From assembly GCA_903837345.1 (NCBI GenBank), contig CAILUG010000019.1, positions 1-64,000 of the forward strand: a DNA stretch of 64,000 bases, given 5' to 3'. Below are positions 57,523-64,000 of the stretch, piece after piece (the first letter of the stretch is position 1; every line of letters starts with the position of its first letter). A program made the position numbers and the translations under genes. Source of the stretch: an uncultured Gammaproteobacteria bacterium. Lineage in GTDB: Bacteria; Pseudomonadota; Gammaproteobacteria; Pseudomonadales; Pseudohongiellaceae. The notes beneath the pieces were generated by a model, which was given only the letters and a program-made list of their open reading frames with translations, was not told the DNA's origin and did no database searches.

Positions 57523-58749
57523 ATGAATACAAGAACACTTGTCGGCGGGATCGTACTGTTGCTGGCTTGCTCGGCGGATGCGCAGACTCTCACCGTTGCC
57601 GGCAAGGCAGAGCTCGACAGCTATTTGCAGAATGCGATCAGGACCACCCACATTCCCGGCATGGTGGCACTGGTTGTCAACAAGGACGGCATTCTCTATG
57701 AGCAGGCTTTTGGTCTGAAGGATGTGGCGCACAAGCAGCCAATGACTACTGACACCATATTCAGACTGGCATCGATGACCAAGCCGCTCACTTCAATGGG
57801 CATCATGATGCTGGTCGAACAAGGCAGGATAGATCTGGATGCTCCGGCTTCCCGGTACCTTCCGGCGCTGGCCAAGCCCAGGGTCTACTCTTCGTTCAAT
57901 CCTGAAGATGGCACTTACAAGGATGCACCAGCCAGGCATGACTACACCATCCGCCAGTTACTGACCCACACTTCCGGCCTCGGTTATACCTTCACCAGTT
58001 CCATACTGGTGAAAGCGATGAACGGCAACCCGGCTGCCCGCGCTACCCAGTTGCCACTGTTGTTCGAACCTGGCACCGAATGGCATTACGGCGAGAGTAC
58101 GCGAGTGCTGGGTGAAATCATTGAAGCCGTCAGCGGGCAGGAATTATCGGCATTTCTTGATGCAAAAATTCTCACACCTCTGCATATGGACGACACCACC
58201 TACGATATACCTGCCGGCAAGAACAGTCGTGTTGCCACCGTTCATCGCAGCGATGGCGGCAAACTGGTGGAAATTCCCAATACTGAAGGAGTCATTACGG
58301 CGGCGCATCAGGGTGATGGCGGGTTGTCCGGTACCGCGCGCGATTATTCGCGTTTTATCCGTTTTTATCTGAACGCGGGCAGTCTTGAAGACAGCGGGAA
58401 GTTGATCAAACCACAAACGCTTGCCCTGATGGGGAAAAGCGGCACTGGCAAGGTGAAAGTGCAAACTATGCAAACCACCAATGCGCAGCTCAGTGAAAAT
58501 TTCCCGCTTGGAGCAGGTGTGGATACCTACGCACTGGGTTTCCAGCGCACTGAAGCACAGGCCGGGCCCAATATGCGTTCGGTCGGCAGTCTGGCCTGGG
58601 CCGGCATCTACAACACCGAATTCTGGATTGATCCACAACAGAAGATCGGTGCAGTCCTGCTGATGCAGTATCTGCCGTTCTACGACCAGGCGGCGGTTGA
58701 AGTGTTGCAAGGATTCGAACAACGCATCTACGGCAATCTGCAGAAGTAA
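57523..58749 (+). CDS. exported serine hydrolase of the beta-lactamase/esterase family
   Basis: The 408-residue protein has a signal peptide (TLVGGIVLLLACSADA) and a class C beta-lactamase/DD-peptidase fold: the SxxK nucleophile in RLASMTKPL, the second motif region WHYGESTRVLGEIIE with tyrosine, DDTTYDIPAG, and TFW-like EFWIDPQQK. Such proteins are usually esterases or peptidases, rarely true beta-lactamases. It is on the opposite strand to its neighbours and interrupts the ubiB-ubiJ neighbourhood. Confidence 0.88.
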   Translation: MNTRTLVGGIVLLLACSADAQTLTVAGKAELDSYLQNAIRTTHIPGMVALVVNKDGILYEQAFGLKDVAHKQPMTTDTIFRLASMTKPLTSMGIMMLVEQGRIDLDAPASRYLPALAKPRVYSSFNPEDGTYKDAPARHDYTIRQLLTHTSGLGYTFTSSILVKAMNGNPAARATQLPLLFEPGTEWHYGESTRVLGEIIEAVSGQELSAFLDAKILTPLHMDDTTYDIPAGKNSRVATVHRSDGGKLVEIPNTEGVITAAHQGDGGLSGTARDYSRFIRFYLNAGSLEDSGKLIKPQTLALMGKSGTGKVKVQTMQTTNAQLSENFPLGAGVDTYALGFQRTEAQAGPNMRSVGSLAWAGIYNTEFWIDPQQKIGAVLLMQYLPFYDQAAVEVLQGFEQRIYGNLQK

Positions 58750-58812
58750 GGTCTGAGCCTGATCCCCCGCCATGCCAGGCTGAAGTGCGGGGTGGAATAT
58801 GGGAGCTTCTGG

Positions 58813-59787
58813 TCAAACTTCCTTGCCTGCCAGCGCAGGACTGCAGGATTTCGGGGCAAGGGCTGCAAATTCCTGCGCCAGCAATTTTGCACGGTCGCGG
58901 TAGGTGTGTTGCAACATCACACGATGATGGGCGTTGGCCAGAATTTGCCGGCGCTCTGCATCATGCTGCAAGTAATACATGATCTTCGCTTTGCAGTCCG
59001 GCAGATCGGTGTAGGCAGCAACTTCACTCGGCACATCGAAATCATCCTTGATGTGGGTGCGTTGGTCCATCAGCAGAAACCCGCCACAGGCCGGCACTCC
59101 ATAACAACGCTCCGACAGTCCCCAGCTGAGCACTCCGGAGGAGTCGGCTGCCGCGACGCAGCTGAGATTGATGCGGGATTCCTGGATTATTTCGACCTGT
59201 TGTCCGATGGACAGCCCCTGGCTGTCGACAAAAAGCGTACGCAGGCCCTGCTCTTTCAGGAAGATTTCCAGAGCGCGAATGAACTTCACGCGGCGACGAT
59301 GCTCTGGATAATCGGTCGCATTGAGATTGCCGAGGAAGGAAACGTCATAGCGGTAATCCTGTTTCTGCAGCAATTGCTCCAGACTGTGATTGCCAAGATT
59401 GTAGCCATCCACCCAGGCGGCATTGGGCAAATAAAAAACCCGGCACTTGCGGATGCGGGCGGTATTTTGCAATGAATGGGTAGCGTAGCCGGACAGCAGC
59501 CCGCTACCCAGCAAGAGGTTGACCTTGAACTGGCTGCGGTTCATGTGCCATGGCGAGTCCACGTTCCAGGTCACCACCGGGATGCCGGCCTTGCGCAGTC
59601 GCCAGGCCAGTCGGATAAACTGCCATTTGCGGTTGAAGATGGTCGAGAACTCGAACAGCACACCTTCAACGCCGGTGTTCACCAGATGCTGCCAATCCCA
59701 GTCATTTACCACGACTTCATGGCCAAGGGACTCCAGCGCTTCACGCAGCCGGGTCATGCCGCTCCTGGAATTGATGGCCAGTTTCAT
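58813..59787 (-). CDS. CgeB-like glycosyltransferase-fold protein
   Basis: The start at 59787 gives MKLAINSRSGMTRLREALESLGHEV, a normal GT-B opening; the longer frame to 59937 has no coding look. The 324-residue product has GVEGVLFEFSTIF, GIPVVTWNVDSPW, DVSFLGNLNATDYPEHRRR and the acceptor-type motif RCYGVPACGGFLLMDQRTHIKDDF, as in CgeB and other GT1-like proteins with poorly known substrates. It may add sugars to a surface molecule. It is the first of two accessory genes between the serine hydrolase and ubiJ. Confidence 0.72.
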   Translation of the reverse strand: MKLAINSRSGMTRLREALESLGHEVVVNDWDWQHLVNTGVEGVLFEFSTIFNRKWQFIRLAWRLRKAGIPVVTWNVDSPWHMNRSQFKVNLLLGSGLLSGYATHSLQNTARIRKCRVFYLPNAAWVDGYNLGNHSLEQLLQKQDYRYDVSFLGNLNATDYPEHRRRVKFIRALEIFLKEQGLRTLFVDSQGLSIGQQVEIIQESRINLSCVAAADSSGVLSWGLSERCYGVPACGGFLLMDQRTHIKDDFDVPSEVAAYTDLPDCKAKIMYYLQHDAERRQILANAHHRVMLQHTYRDRAKLLAQEFAALAPKSCSPALAGKEV

Positions 59788-59872
59788 CCAAAACCATCCC
59801 GATATGAAAGTGCGACAATAGTAATTCAGTTTCGAGCCAAGTGGACATCCGGAATATGGGCAAAACCCGTTT

Positions 59873-60550
59873 TCAGAAGCTGTGCATATATTGGATCTGT
59901 ACCAGATTCTGCAAAGTGTTGGGGGTGCTGCCCACATGGGTATAGAGATAGCGCGACTGGAACTCGAATTCTACTTTGTCCTTGTTGGTGAGTGTGTGCT
60001 GGTAAGTGGCGATCAGCCGGTTCTGGGCGATGCCGAGCGGATTTGTTTTGGAAATGTAGTCAATGTTGTAGAACCATTCATAGCCCAAGCGCAACTGATT
60101 GACAGGGGAGAGCGGTACTTTCCACCGGGTCAGCCAGCGCAAGCGGGTGCCATAGGTATAACTCGAATCGAAATAGCGCTCTTCAGCGCGCATCGAGGTA
60201 TCAAAAGTGTTGTTGTCCAGCGTGAACTGGTGGCGAATCTGCTGCATTAAACGGTGTTCGTTGCCGAGCAGGCCGGTGCGATCAAACTCGGCGTGGTAGC
60301 CTGCCATCAGTTCATTGTCACCGTAGCGTATGGAATATCTGGTTTCGGCCATTTCCCGGTCATGCTTCTCGAAACCTTCAATGACCTGTTCGGTAAGGGT
60401 GAAATCAACGGTGCTGGTGCTGTCGAGGGCTTTGATGCCGCGGAATGCCAGCTCCGACAAAGTCTGGGTCTCGATCGCCAATGCTGGCATGGCAGCGAAT
60501 GGCAACAGCACGCACAGCGGGACCGAAAAGCGGATCAGCAGCGATGACAT
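59873..60550 (-). CDS. DUF2490-type predicted outer-membrane protein
   Basis: ATG 60550 gives a signal peptide (LLIRFSVPLCVLLPFAAMPALA) and a 225-residue protein made of amphipathic strands: MAETRYSIRYGDNELMAGYHAEFDRTG, HRLMQQIRHQFTLDNNTFDTSMRAEERY, LRWLTRWKVPLS, QLRLGYEWFYNID, ending in a terminal IQYMHSF with aromatic last residue, as in Bam-assembled barrels. It fits the DUF2490 family. It starts only five bases before the ubiJ stop, so it may be co-transcribed with ubiE-ubiJ. Confidence 0.75.
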   Translation of the reverse strand: MSSLLIRFSVPLCVLLPFAAMPALAIETQTLSELAFRGIKALDSTSTVDFTLTEQVIEGFEKHDREMAETRYSIRYGDNELMAGYHAEFDRTGLLGNEHRLMQQIRHQFTLDNNTFDTSMRAEERYFDSSYTYGTRLRWLTRWKVPLSPVNQLRLGYEWFYNIDYISKTNPLGIAQNRLIATYQHTLTNKDKVEFEFQSRYLYTHVGSTPNTLQNLVQIQYMHSF

Positions 60551-60554
60551 CAAT

Positions 60555-61175
60555 TCAAGCCTTGCTGTCAGCGGGATTTTGCAGACGGGCATCCAGACGA
60601 TCCAGCCGCAGCACGAGAGCCTGCACTTCGTTGTAAAAAACTTCCAGTTCGGCAGCAGAGGGCAACACACCGCTTTCATCCTGCAAAAAATTTCCGAGAT
60701 CGCGGTTTATCCGCTGCGCGGTTTTTTGCAGATACGTTTGTGACTTTTGTGCCCCGCTGGCGAGCAACTGCACGGGCACATCACCCAATACCCGGCTTAG
60801 CTGGTATTCCCAATCGATATGCAAATCCAGCAACAAATTCTGCAGGGATTGGGCGAAGCCGGTATCGCCGCGCAGTTCCAGCTGTTTGCCTTGCAGATTG
60901 GTGAGCGGTTCACGCTTGAGCAACAGCCCGGCCAGGGCAGTGGCAGAACCCAGCAGAGTGGTAGTGACTGGCCCCTCGTGACGCGAACCCAGACGAACCT
61001 TGTTGGCATCAACACTGAGGTAGAGTGTGAATTCCGGTTGGCGTACCACCACGGCCAGGGTATTGCCGGCAAGCTTGCCCAAACGTTGGCGGCTGGCAGC
61101 ATCAAGCGCCAGTACGCCGTTGATCGCCAGCTCCAGCGGCAGCAACACGGCACTTTGCAACAATGCGACCGACAT
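60555..61175 (-). CDS. ubiJ: ubiquinone biosynthesis accessory factor UbiJ (SCP2 domain)
   Basis: UbiJ binds ubiquinone intermediates with UbiK in the aerobic pathway. The 206-residue protein has an N-terminal SCP2 lipid-binding domain (LAGNTLAVVVRQPEFTLYL, TTLLGSATALAGLLLKRE) and a C-terminal helical part (LAELEVFYNEVQALVLRLDRLDARL) as in UbiJ. It follows ubiE by two bases, the standard pairing. Confidence 0.92.
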   Translation of the reverse strand: MSVALLQSAVLLPLELAINGVLALDAASRQRLGKLAGNTLAVVVRQPEFTLYLSVDANKVRLGSRHEGPVTTTLLGSATALAGLLLKREPLTNLQGKQLELRGDTGFAQSLQNLLLDLHIDWEYQLSRVLGDVPVQLLASGAQKSQTYLQKTAQRINRDLGNFLQDESGVLPSAAELEVFYNEVQALVLRLDRLDARLQNPADSKA

Positions 61176-61177
61176 GC

Positions 61178-61930
61178 TCAGCTCTTGTAACCGATATGGA
61201 TCGCACAGATGCCGCCCATCACGTCATGGTATTCGCAACGCGCAAAGCCTGCATCAAGCATCATCTGTTTAAGCGTCTCCTGGTCGGGATGCATGCGGAT
61301 GCTTTCCACCAGATACTGGTAACTGGCACTGTCGTTTAGCACAATCTTGCCGGCTATCGGCCACAGTTTTGAGTACAGATCGTAGGCTTTGCCCACCAGC
61401 TGGTTACGCGGCTTCGAGAATTCCAGCACCAGTACACGCCCGCCCGGCTTGCACACACGCAGCATTGATCGCAGAGCAGCTTCCTTGTTGGTGACATTGC
61501 GCAGGCCATAGGCGATGCAGATGCAGTCGAAACTGTTGTCGGCAAACGGCAACGCTTCGGCGTTGGCCAGGCTGCAGGCAATGGGGCCCGGCATGCCGGC
61601 GTCGATGATACGGTCACGCCCCACCCGCAGCATTGATTCATTGATGTCTGCCAACACTACCTGGCCTGAATCTCCCACGAGTGGACCAAACAGCAAGCTG
61701 AAATCACCGGTGCCACCCGCCAGGTCCAGCACGAATTGGCCGCTGCGTACTGCACTGAGCTCAACCGTGAAGCGCTTGATCAAACGGTGAGTGCCGAGCG
61801 ACATCAAATCGTTCATCAAGTCGTATTTGCCGGCCACCGAATGGAAGACCTCGCCGACCAGTGAAACCTTTTCTGCAACCGGCACTTCACGATAGCCGAA
61901 GTGGGTAGTGTCGTGTTTGTTCTCGTTCAT
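61178..61930 (-). CDS. ubiE: ubiquinone/menaquinone C-methyltransferase
   Basis: UbiE carries out the C-2 methylation in ubiquinone synthesis. The 250-residue protein has the signature [20 protein letters not shown] motif [27 protein letters not shown], and [27 protein letters not shown] with the GLRN motif. It begins the ubiE-ubiJ pair and follows the DUF971 gene by nine bases. Confidence 0.97.
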   Translation of the reverse strand: MNENKHDTTHFGYREVPVAEKVSLVGEVFHSVAGKYDLMNDLMSLGTHRLIKRFTVELSAVRSGQFVLDLAGGTGDFSLLFGPLVGDSGQVVLADINESMLRVGRDRIIDAGMPGPIACSLANAEALPFADNSFDCICIAYGLRNVTNKEAALRSMLRVCKPGGRVLVLEFSKPRNQLVGKAYDLYSKLWPIAGKIVLNDSASYQYLVESIRMHPDQETLKQMMLDAGFARCEYHDVMGGICAIHIGYKS

Positions 61931-61939
61931 GGCTTGGGC

Positions 61940-62338
61940 TCAGTGTTTGAGAGGCATGATGTTGACGATTTGTACAGCGGGATCCCTCGGGGGTTCACGC
62001 TGTGCACCGGCGGCAAGCATGCGTTTCATATAGTCAGTCCACATCGACTGCTGTTTTACGCCCAGCTCATGCAGGTAGTCCCAGGTGTAGATGCCAGTGT
62101 TGTGGCCATCATCGAAATGCAGGCGGATCGCATAATTGCCGACAGTGTCTATCGAATTGATCTTTACATGCATCTTGCCGGTCTGCAGCACTTCCTGGCC
62201 CTGGCCGTGGCCGCGCACTTCCGCGGATGGTGAATATACCCGCAGCAACTCGGCTGGCAATGAATGGTTGGAGCCATCTTCATATCCCAGCTCAAGCAGT
62301 CCGGATTTTTTGTGGAGTTTGATATCAGTGGGAATCAT
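61940..62338 (-). CDS. DUF971 domain protein
   Basis: The 132-residue protein is a single DUF971 (gamma-butyrobetaine hydroxylase-like N-terminal) domain: IKLHKKSGLLELGYEDGSNHSLPAELLRVYSPSAEVRGHG, INSIDTVGNYAIRLHFDDGHNTGIYTWDYL. The fold is linked to Fe-S cluster carrier proteins of the ApbC/NubI type, but bacterial stand-alone members have no proven role. In Pseudomonas the gene follows hslU; here hslVU is missing and a SPOR gene is next. Confidence 0.9.
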   Translation of the reverse strand: MIPTDIKLHKKSGLLELGYEDGSNHSLPAELLRVYSPSAEVRGHGQGQEVLQTGKMHVKINSIDTVGNYAIRLHFDDGHNTGIYTWDYLHELGVKQQSMWTDYMKRMLAAGAQREPPRDPAVQIVNIMPLKH

Positions 62339-62377
62339 GGTTTGCCCGGAGTTGCTATGTGAATTCGTTTTCGGAAT

Positions 62378-63022
62378 TCAGCGCATCAAGAGAGGAATCG
62401 AGTCTATGTTGCTGGCTGACAATTGTTTGCGGGCATCTTCAGCCGCCTTGCGGCCGTTGAACGGGCCCACCTGTACCCGATACCACGTGCGACCTGCCAC
62501 TACACCGGGTACGATTTCGGCCGACATGTTCAGGAGCGTGATCTTGGCGCGACGCTCATCAGCTTCCTGTTTCTCCTGGAATGAACCGGCTTGCAGCAGG
62601 AAATTCACGCCGGCAGCGTCTGCTTGTGCCTGCGCATCCATGGCAGCCGCACGGCTTGCCGGTTTGGCTGTGGTGGCAGCAGGAGTTGTTGCAGGTTGTG
62701 TCACGGGAGACGCCGGCGTTGCCGCAGCAGTTTCAGGCGCTTTCACCGGCACTTCTGCCTTTGCCAGTTCGTGGTAAAAGCCGAAATCAAAGGCTGGCAG
62801 TTTGGCGGGAGCAGCATTGCCAGCCTTGGCCGCCAGCGCTTCAGCATGCCTGCTCTGGTATTGCAGCAACGCTACATAACCCCCAGCCACGCTGAGAATG
62901 CCGAACAGGAACCCGGAAATGAACCAGTTCAAGCGCGATACGGCAGGTGGACGCGCGCCCCGACCTGGTTTGCGGGAGGCCTGCGGTGGTGGTTGGCGTT
63001 GCTTGGCAAAATCTTGAGCCAT
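62378..63022 (-). CDS. SPOR-domain membrane protein (FtsN-like)
   Basis: The 214-residue protein has a short basic cytoplasmic N-terminus (RKPGRGARPPAVSR), one membrane helix (LNWFISGFLFGILSVAGGYVALL, about 31-53), a Pro/Ala/Thr-rich periplasmic linker and a C-terminal SPOR domain (NFLLQAGSFQEKQEADERRAKITLL, RVQVGPFNGRKAAEDARKQL) that binds denuded septal peptidoglycan. This is the plan of FtsN and of the SPOR protein that follows priA-argS in Pseudomonas. Whether it is the essential divisome FtsN cannot be told. Confidence 0.9.
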   Translation of the reverse strand: MAQDFAKQRQPPPQASRKPGRGARPPAVSRLNWFISGFLFGILSVAGGYVALLQYQSRHAEALAAKAGNAAPAKLPAFDFGFYHELAKAEVPVKAPETAAATPASPVTQPATTPAATTAKPASRAAAMDAQAQADAAGVNFLLQAGSFQEKQEADERRAKITLLNMSAEIVPGVVAGRTWYRVQVGPFNGRKAAEDARKQLSASNIDSIPLLMR

Positions 63023-63115
63023 CGACGAAAGGCGCTCGGGGGTCTGAAACCTGGGTGCGACATTATCCTGTAATCGGGCGACTCCTCAAAACTACATCGC
63101 TGCATTTCCTGGTAT

Positions 63116-64000
63116 TTAACTGAAATCGATCGGGTCCACATCCACCAGCGCGCGTACCTTGCGTGCCATGCTGTTGGTTTCCAGCAATTTCAGCAAGGCG
63201 GGGCCCAGCTTTTGCAGTATGGAGCGTTTGGGGGCTTGTAATACAAGTTGGGCACGAAAAACTCCGGCTTTTTTCAGAAATGGGCTGGGCATCGGACCGA
63301 ACCAGCGCAGTTCCCGTGGGGCCTCCTTCTGTAGTTGTTCAGCCAGTTCCCGCAGGAAATCGAGAGGAAGCTGAGGCTTGTTGGCTTCAGCCCGCACCAG
63401 CATGAAATGTACAAACGGGGGCAGCCGGCCCTGCATGCGCTCCTGCAGCAATTGCCGCGCAAAGCTGCCATAACCGTGAGCTGACAGTTGTTGCAGCGCC
63501 GGATGATTGGGGTGATAGGTTTGCACCAGCACATGGCCGGGAGTGTCACTGCGCCCGGCACGGCCGGCCACCTGGGTGAGCAATTGGCCGAGGTTTTCCT
63601 GGGCGCGGAAATCTGCACTGAACAGTCCGCTGTCGGCATCAAGCACGGCCACCAGGCTCACACGTGGAAAGTGATGCCCCTTCGCCAACATCTGCGTGCC
63701 CACCAGTATGCAGGGGATGCCGCTGTGTATGGTTGCCATCAAGGCATCAAGCTTGCCGGCAATGCGGGTGCTGTCCCGGTCGATGCGCAATACCGGGAAA
63801 TCCGGGAACTGTTCAGCCAGGTAGCTGCTGCTGCGTTCGGTGCCGAGACCAATTGCTTCCAGGGAGGTGCCATTGCAAGCAGGGCAATGACGCGGCACCG
63901 GTCTTTGCGCATCACAATGATGACAGCGCAACACTTTGGGGTGCTGATGCAGCGTAAAACTGCGTTCACAGCGGTCGCAGTGGGCAATCCAGCCACAATC
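63116..64000 (-). CDS. priA: primosomal replication helicase PriA, C-terminal part (cut by window edge)
   Basis: The reading frame is open to the window end, giving 294 residues of the C-terminal half. PriA reloads the replisome at stalled forks. Zinc-binding cysteines are visible in DCGWIAHCDRCE and CHHCDAQRPVPRHCPAC, followed by helicase motifs GTQMLAKGHHFP, DADSGLFSADFR and QVAGRAGR, and the family tail VRALVDVDPIDF. The N-terminal DNA-binding and Walker A parts lie beyond base 64000. Confidence 0.96.
   Translation of the reverse strand, partial: DCGWIAHCDRCERSFTLHQHPKVLRCHHCDAQRPVPRHCPACNGTSLEAIGLGTERSSSYLAEQFPDFPVLRIDRDSTRIAGKLDALMATIHSGIPCILVGTQMLAKGHHFPRVSLVAVLDADSGLFSADFRAQENLGQLLTQVAGRAGRSDTPGHVLVQTYHPNHPALQQLSAHGYGSFARQLLQERMQGRLPPFVHFMLVRAEANKPQLPLDFLRELAEQLQKEAPRELRWFGPMPSPFLKKAGVFRAQLVLQAPKRSILQKLGPALLKLLETNSMARKVRALVDVDPIDFS

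Noticed and set aside
57523-58749. Antibiotic-resistance beta-lactamase
   Set aside because: SxxK is present, but the overall motifs fit the broad esterase/DD-peptidase-like family; resistance cannot be supported from sequence.

Overview
The window is a contiguous stretch of gammaproteobacterial chromosome, mostly housekeeping genes. Several neighbourhoods match the conserved order known from Pseudomonas and relatives: argH next to hemC-hemD-hemX-hemY; trxA, rho and ubiD; yggX-mutY near hisB-hisH-hisF; gpmI-envC-ctpA; yibN-secB-trmL; ntrB-ntrC, glnA, thiI, typA; dtd; tatABC-hisE-hisI-ubiB-ubiJ-ubiE; and priA with a SPOR protein. A Mg-type HemB, a Tat-signal OpgG/OpgD protein with OpgH, and secreted DUF6152-type proteins fit a Pseudomonadales/Cellvibrionales-like organism. 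This placement is inferred from gene order, not from a phylogeny.

Layout. 1-240: the end of an IS3-family insertion sequence and a small membrane ORF whose tail reads into it. 462-6498: an ABM-domain protein, argH, and the heme operon hemCDXY. 6468-11675: an accessory pocket with a degraded NTF2/SnoaL-like fragment, two secreted proteins, an outer-membrane protein, an alpha/beta hydrolase, and three members of a hairpin repeat family around the hydrolase and ubiD. 11676-23446: rho, trxA, hemB, cbpA-cbpM with an FtsH-like protease, dsbB, gshA, a RimJ-like acetyltransferase, hslR, a HAD nucleotidase and cysQ. 23474-31724: a membrane sulfatase, a HbpS/GlcG-like protein and a compact cluster of GTP cyclohydrolase II, a stand-alone RibD reductase domain, an MDR oxidoreductase and a PTPS-fold protein. 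Divergent or nearby are a glycosyltransferase, a methyltransferase and a CDP-alcohol phosphotransferase. 31732-39068: osmoregulated glucan genes, tRNA-Phe, yggX, mutY, hisBHF. 39087-53271: ctpA, envC, gpmI, yibN, secB, trmL, ntrC-ntrB, glnA, thiI, typA, dtd. 53304-64000: tatCBA, hisE, hisI, ubiB, a serine hydrolase, a CgeB-like protein, an outer-membrane protein, ubiJ, ubiE, a DUF971 protein, a SPOR protein and the C-terminal part of priA.

The most interesting region is 25645-31724. RibA plus a RibD-type reductase without its deaminase could turn GTP into a reduced ribitylamino-pyrimidine. The next genes encode an MDR enzyme lacking the usual zinc cysteine and a PTPS-fold protein that keeps the zinc histidines but has Glu where the catalytic Cys should be. 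I know of no characterised pathway with this gene set, so it is a candidate for an unassigned pyrimidine- or pterin-derived metabolite, possibly glycosylated, methylated or lipid-linked. The second notable feature is the hairpin repeat family: two copies flank the hydrolase in opposite orientation, and one has inserted exactly at the ubiD stop codon. Nitrogen regulation is unusually legible: both ntrBC and glnA carry sigma-54 type promoters with upstream NtrC-like palindromes.
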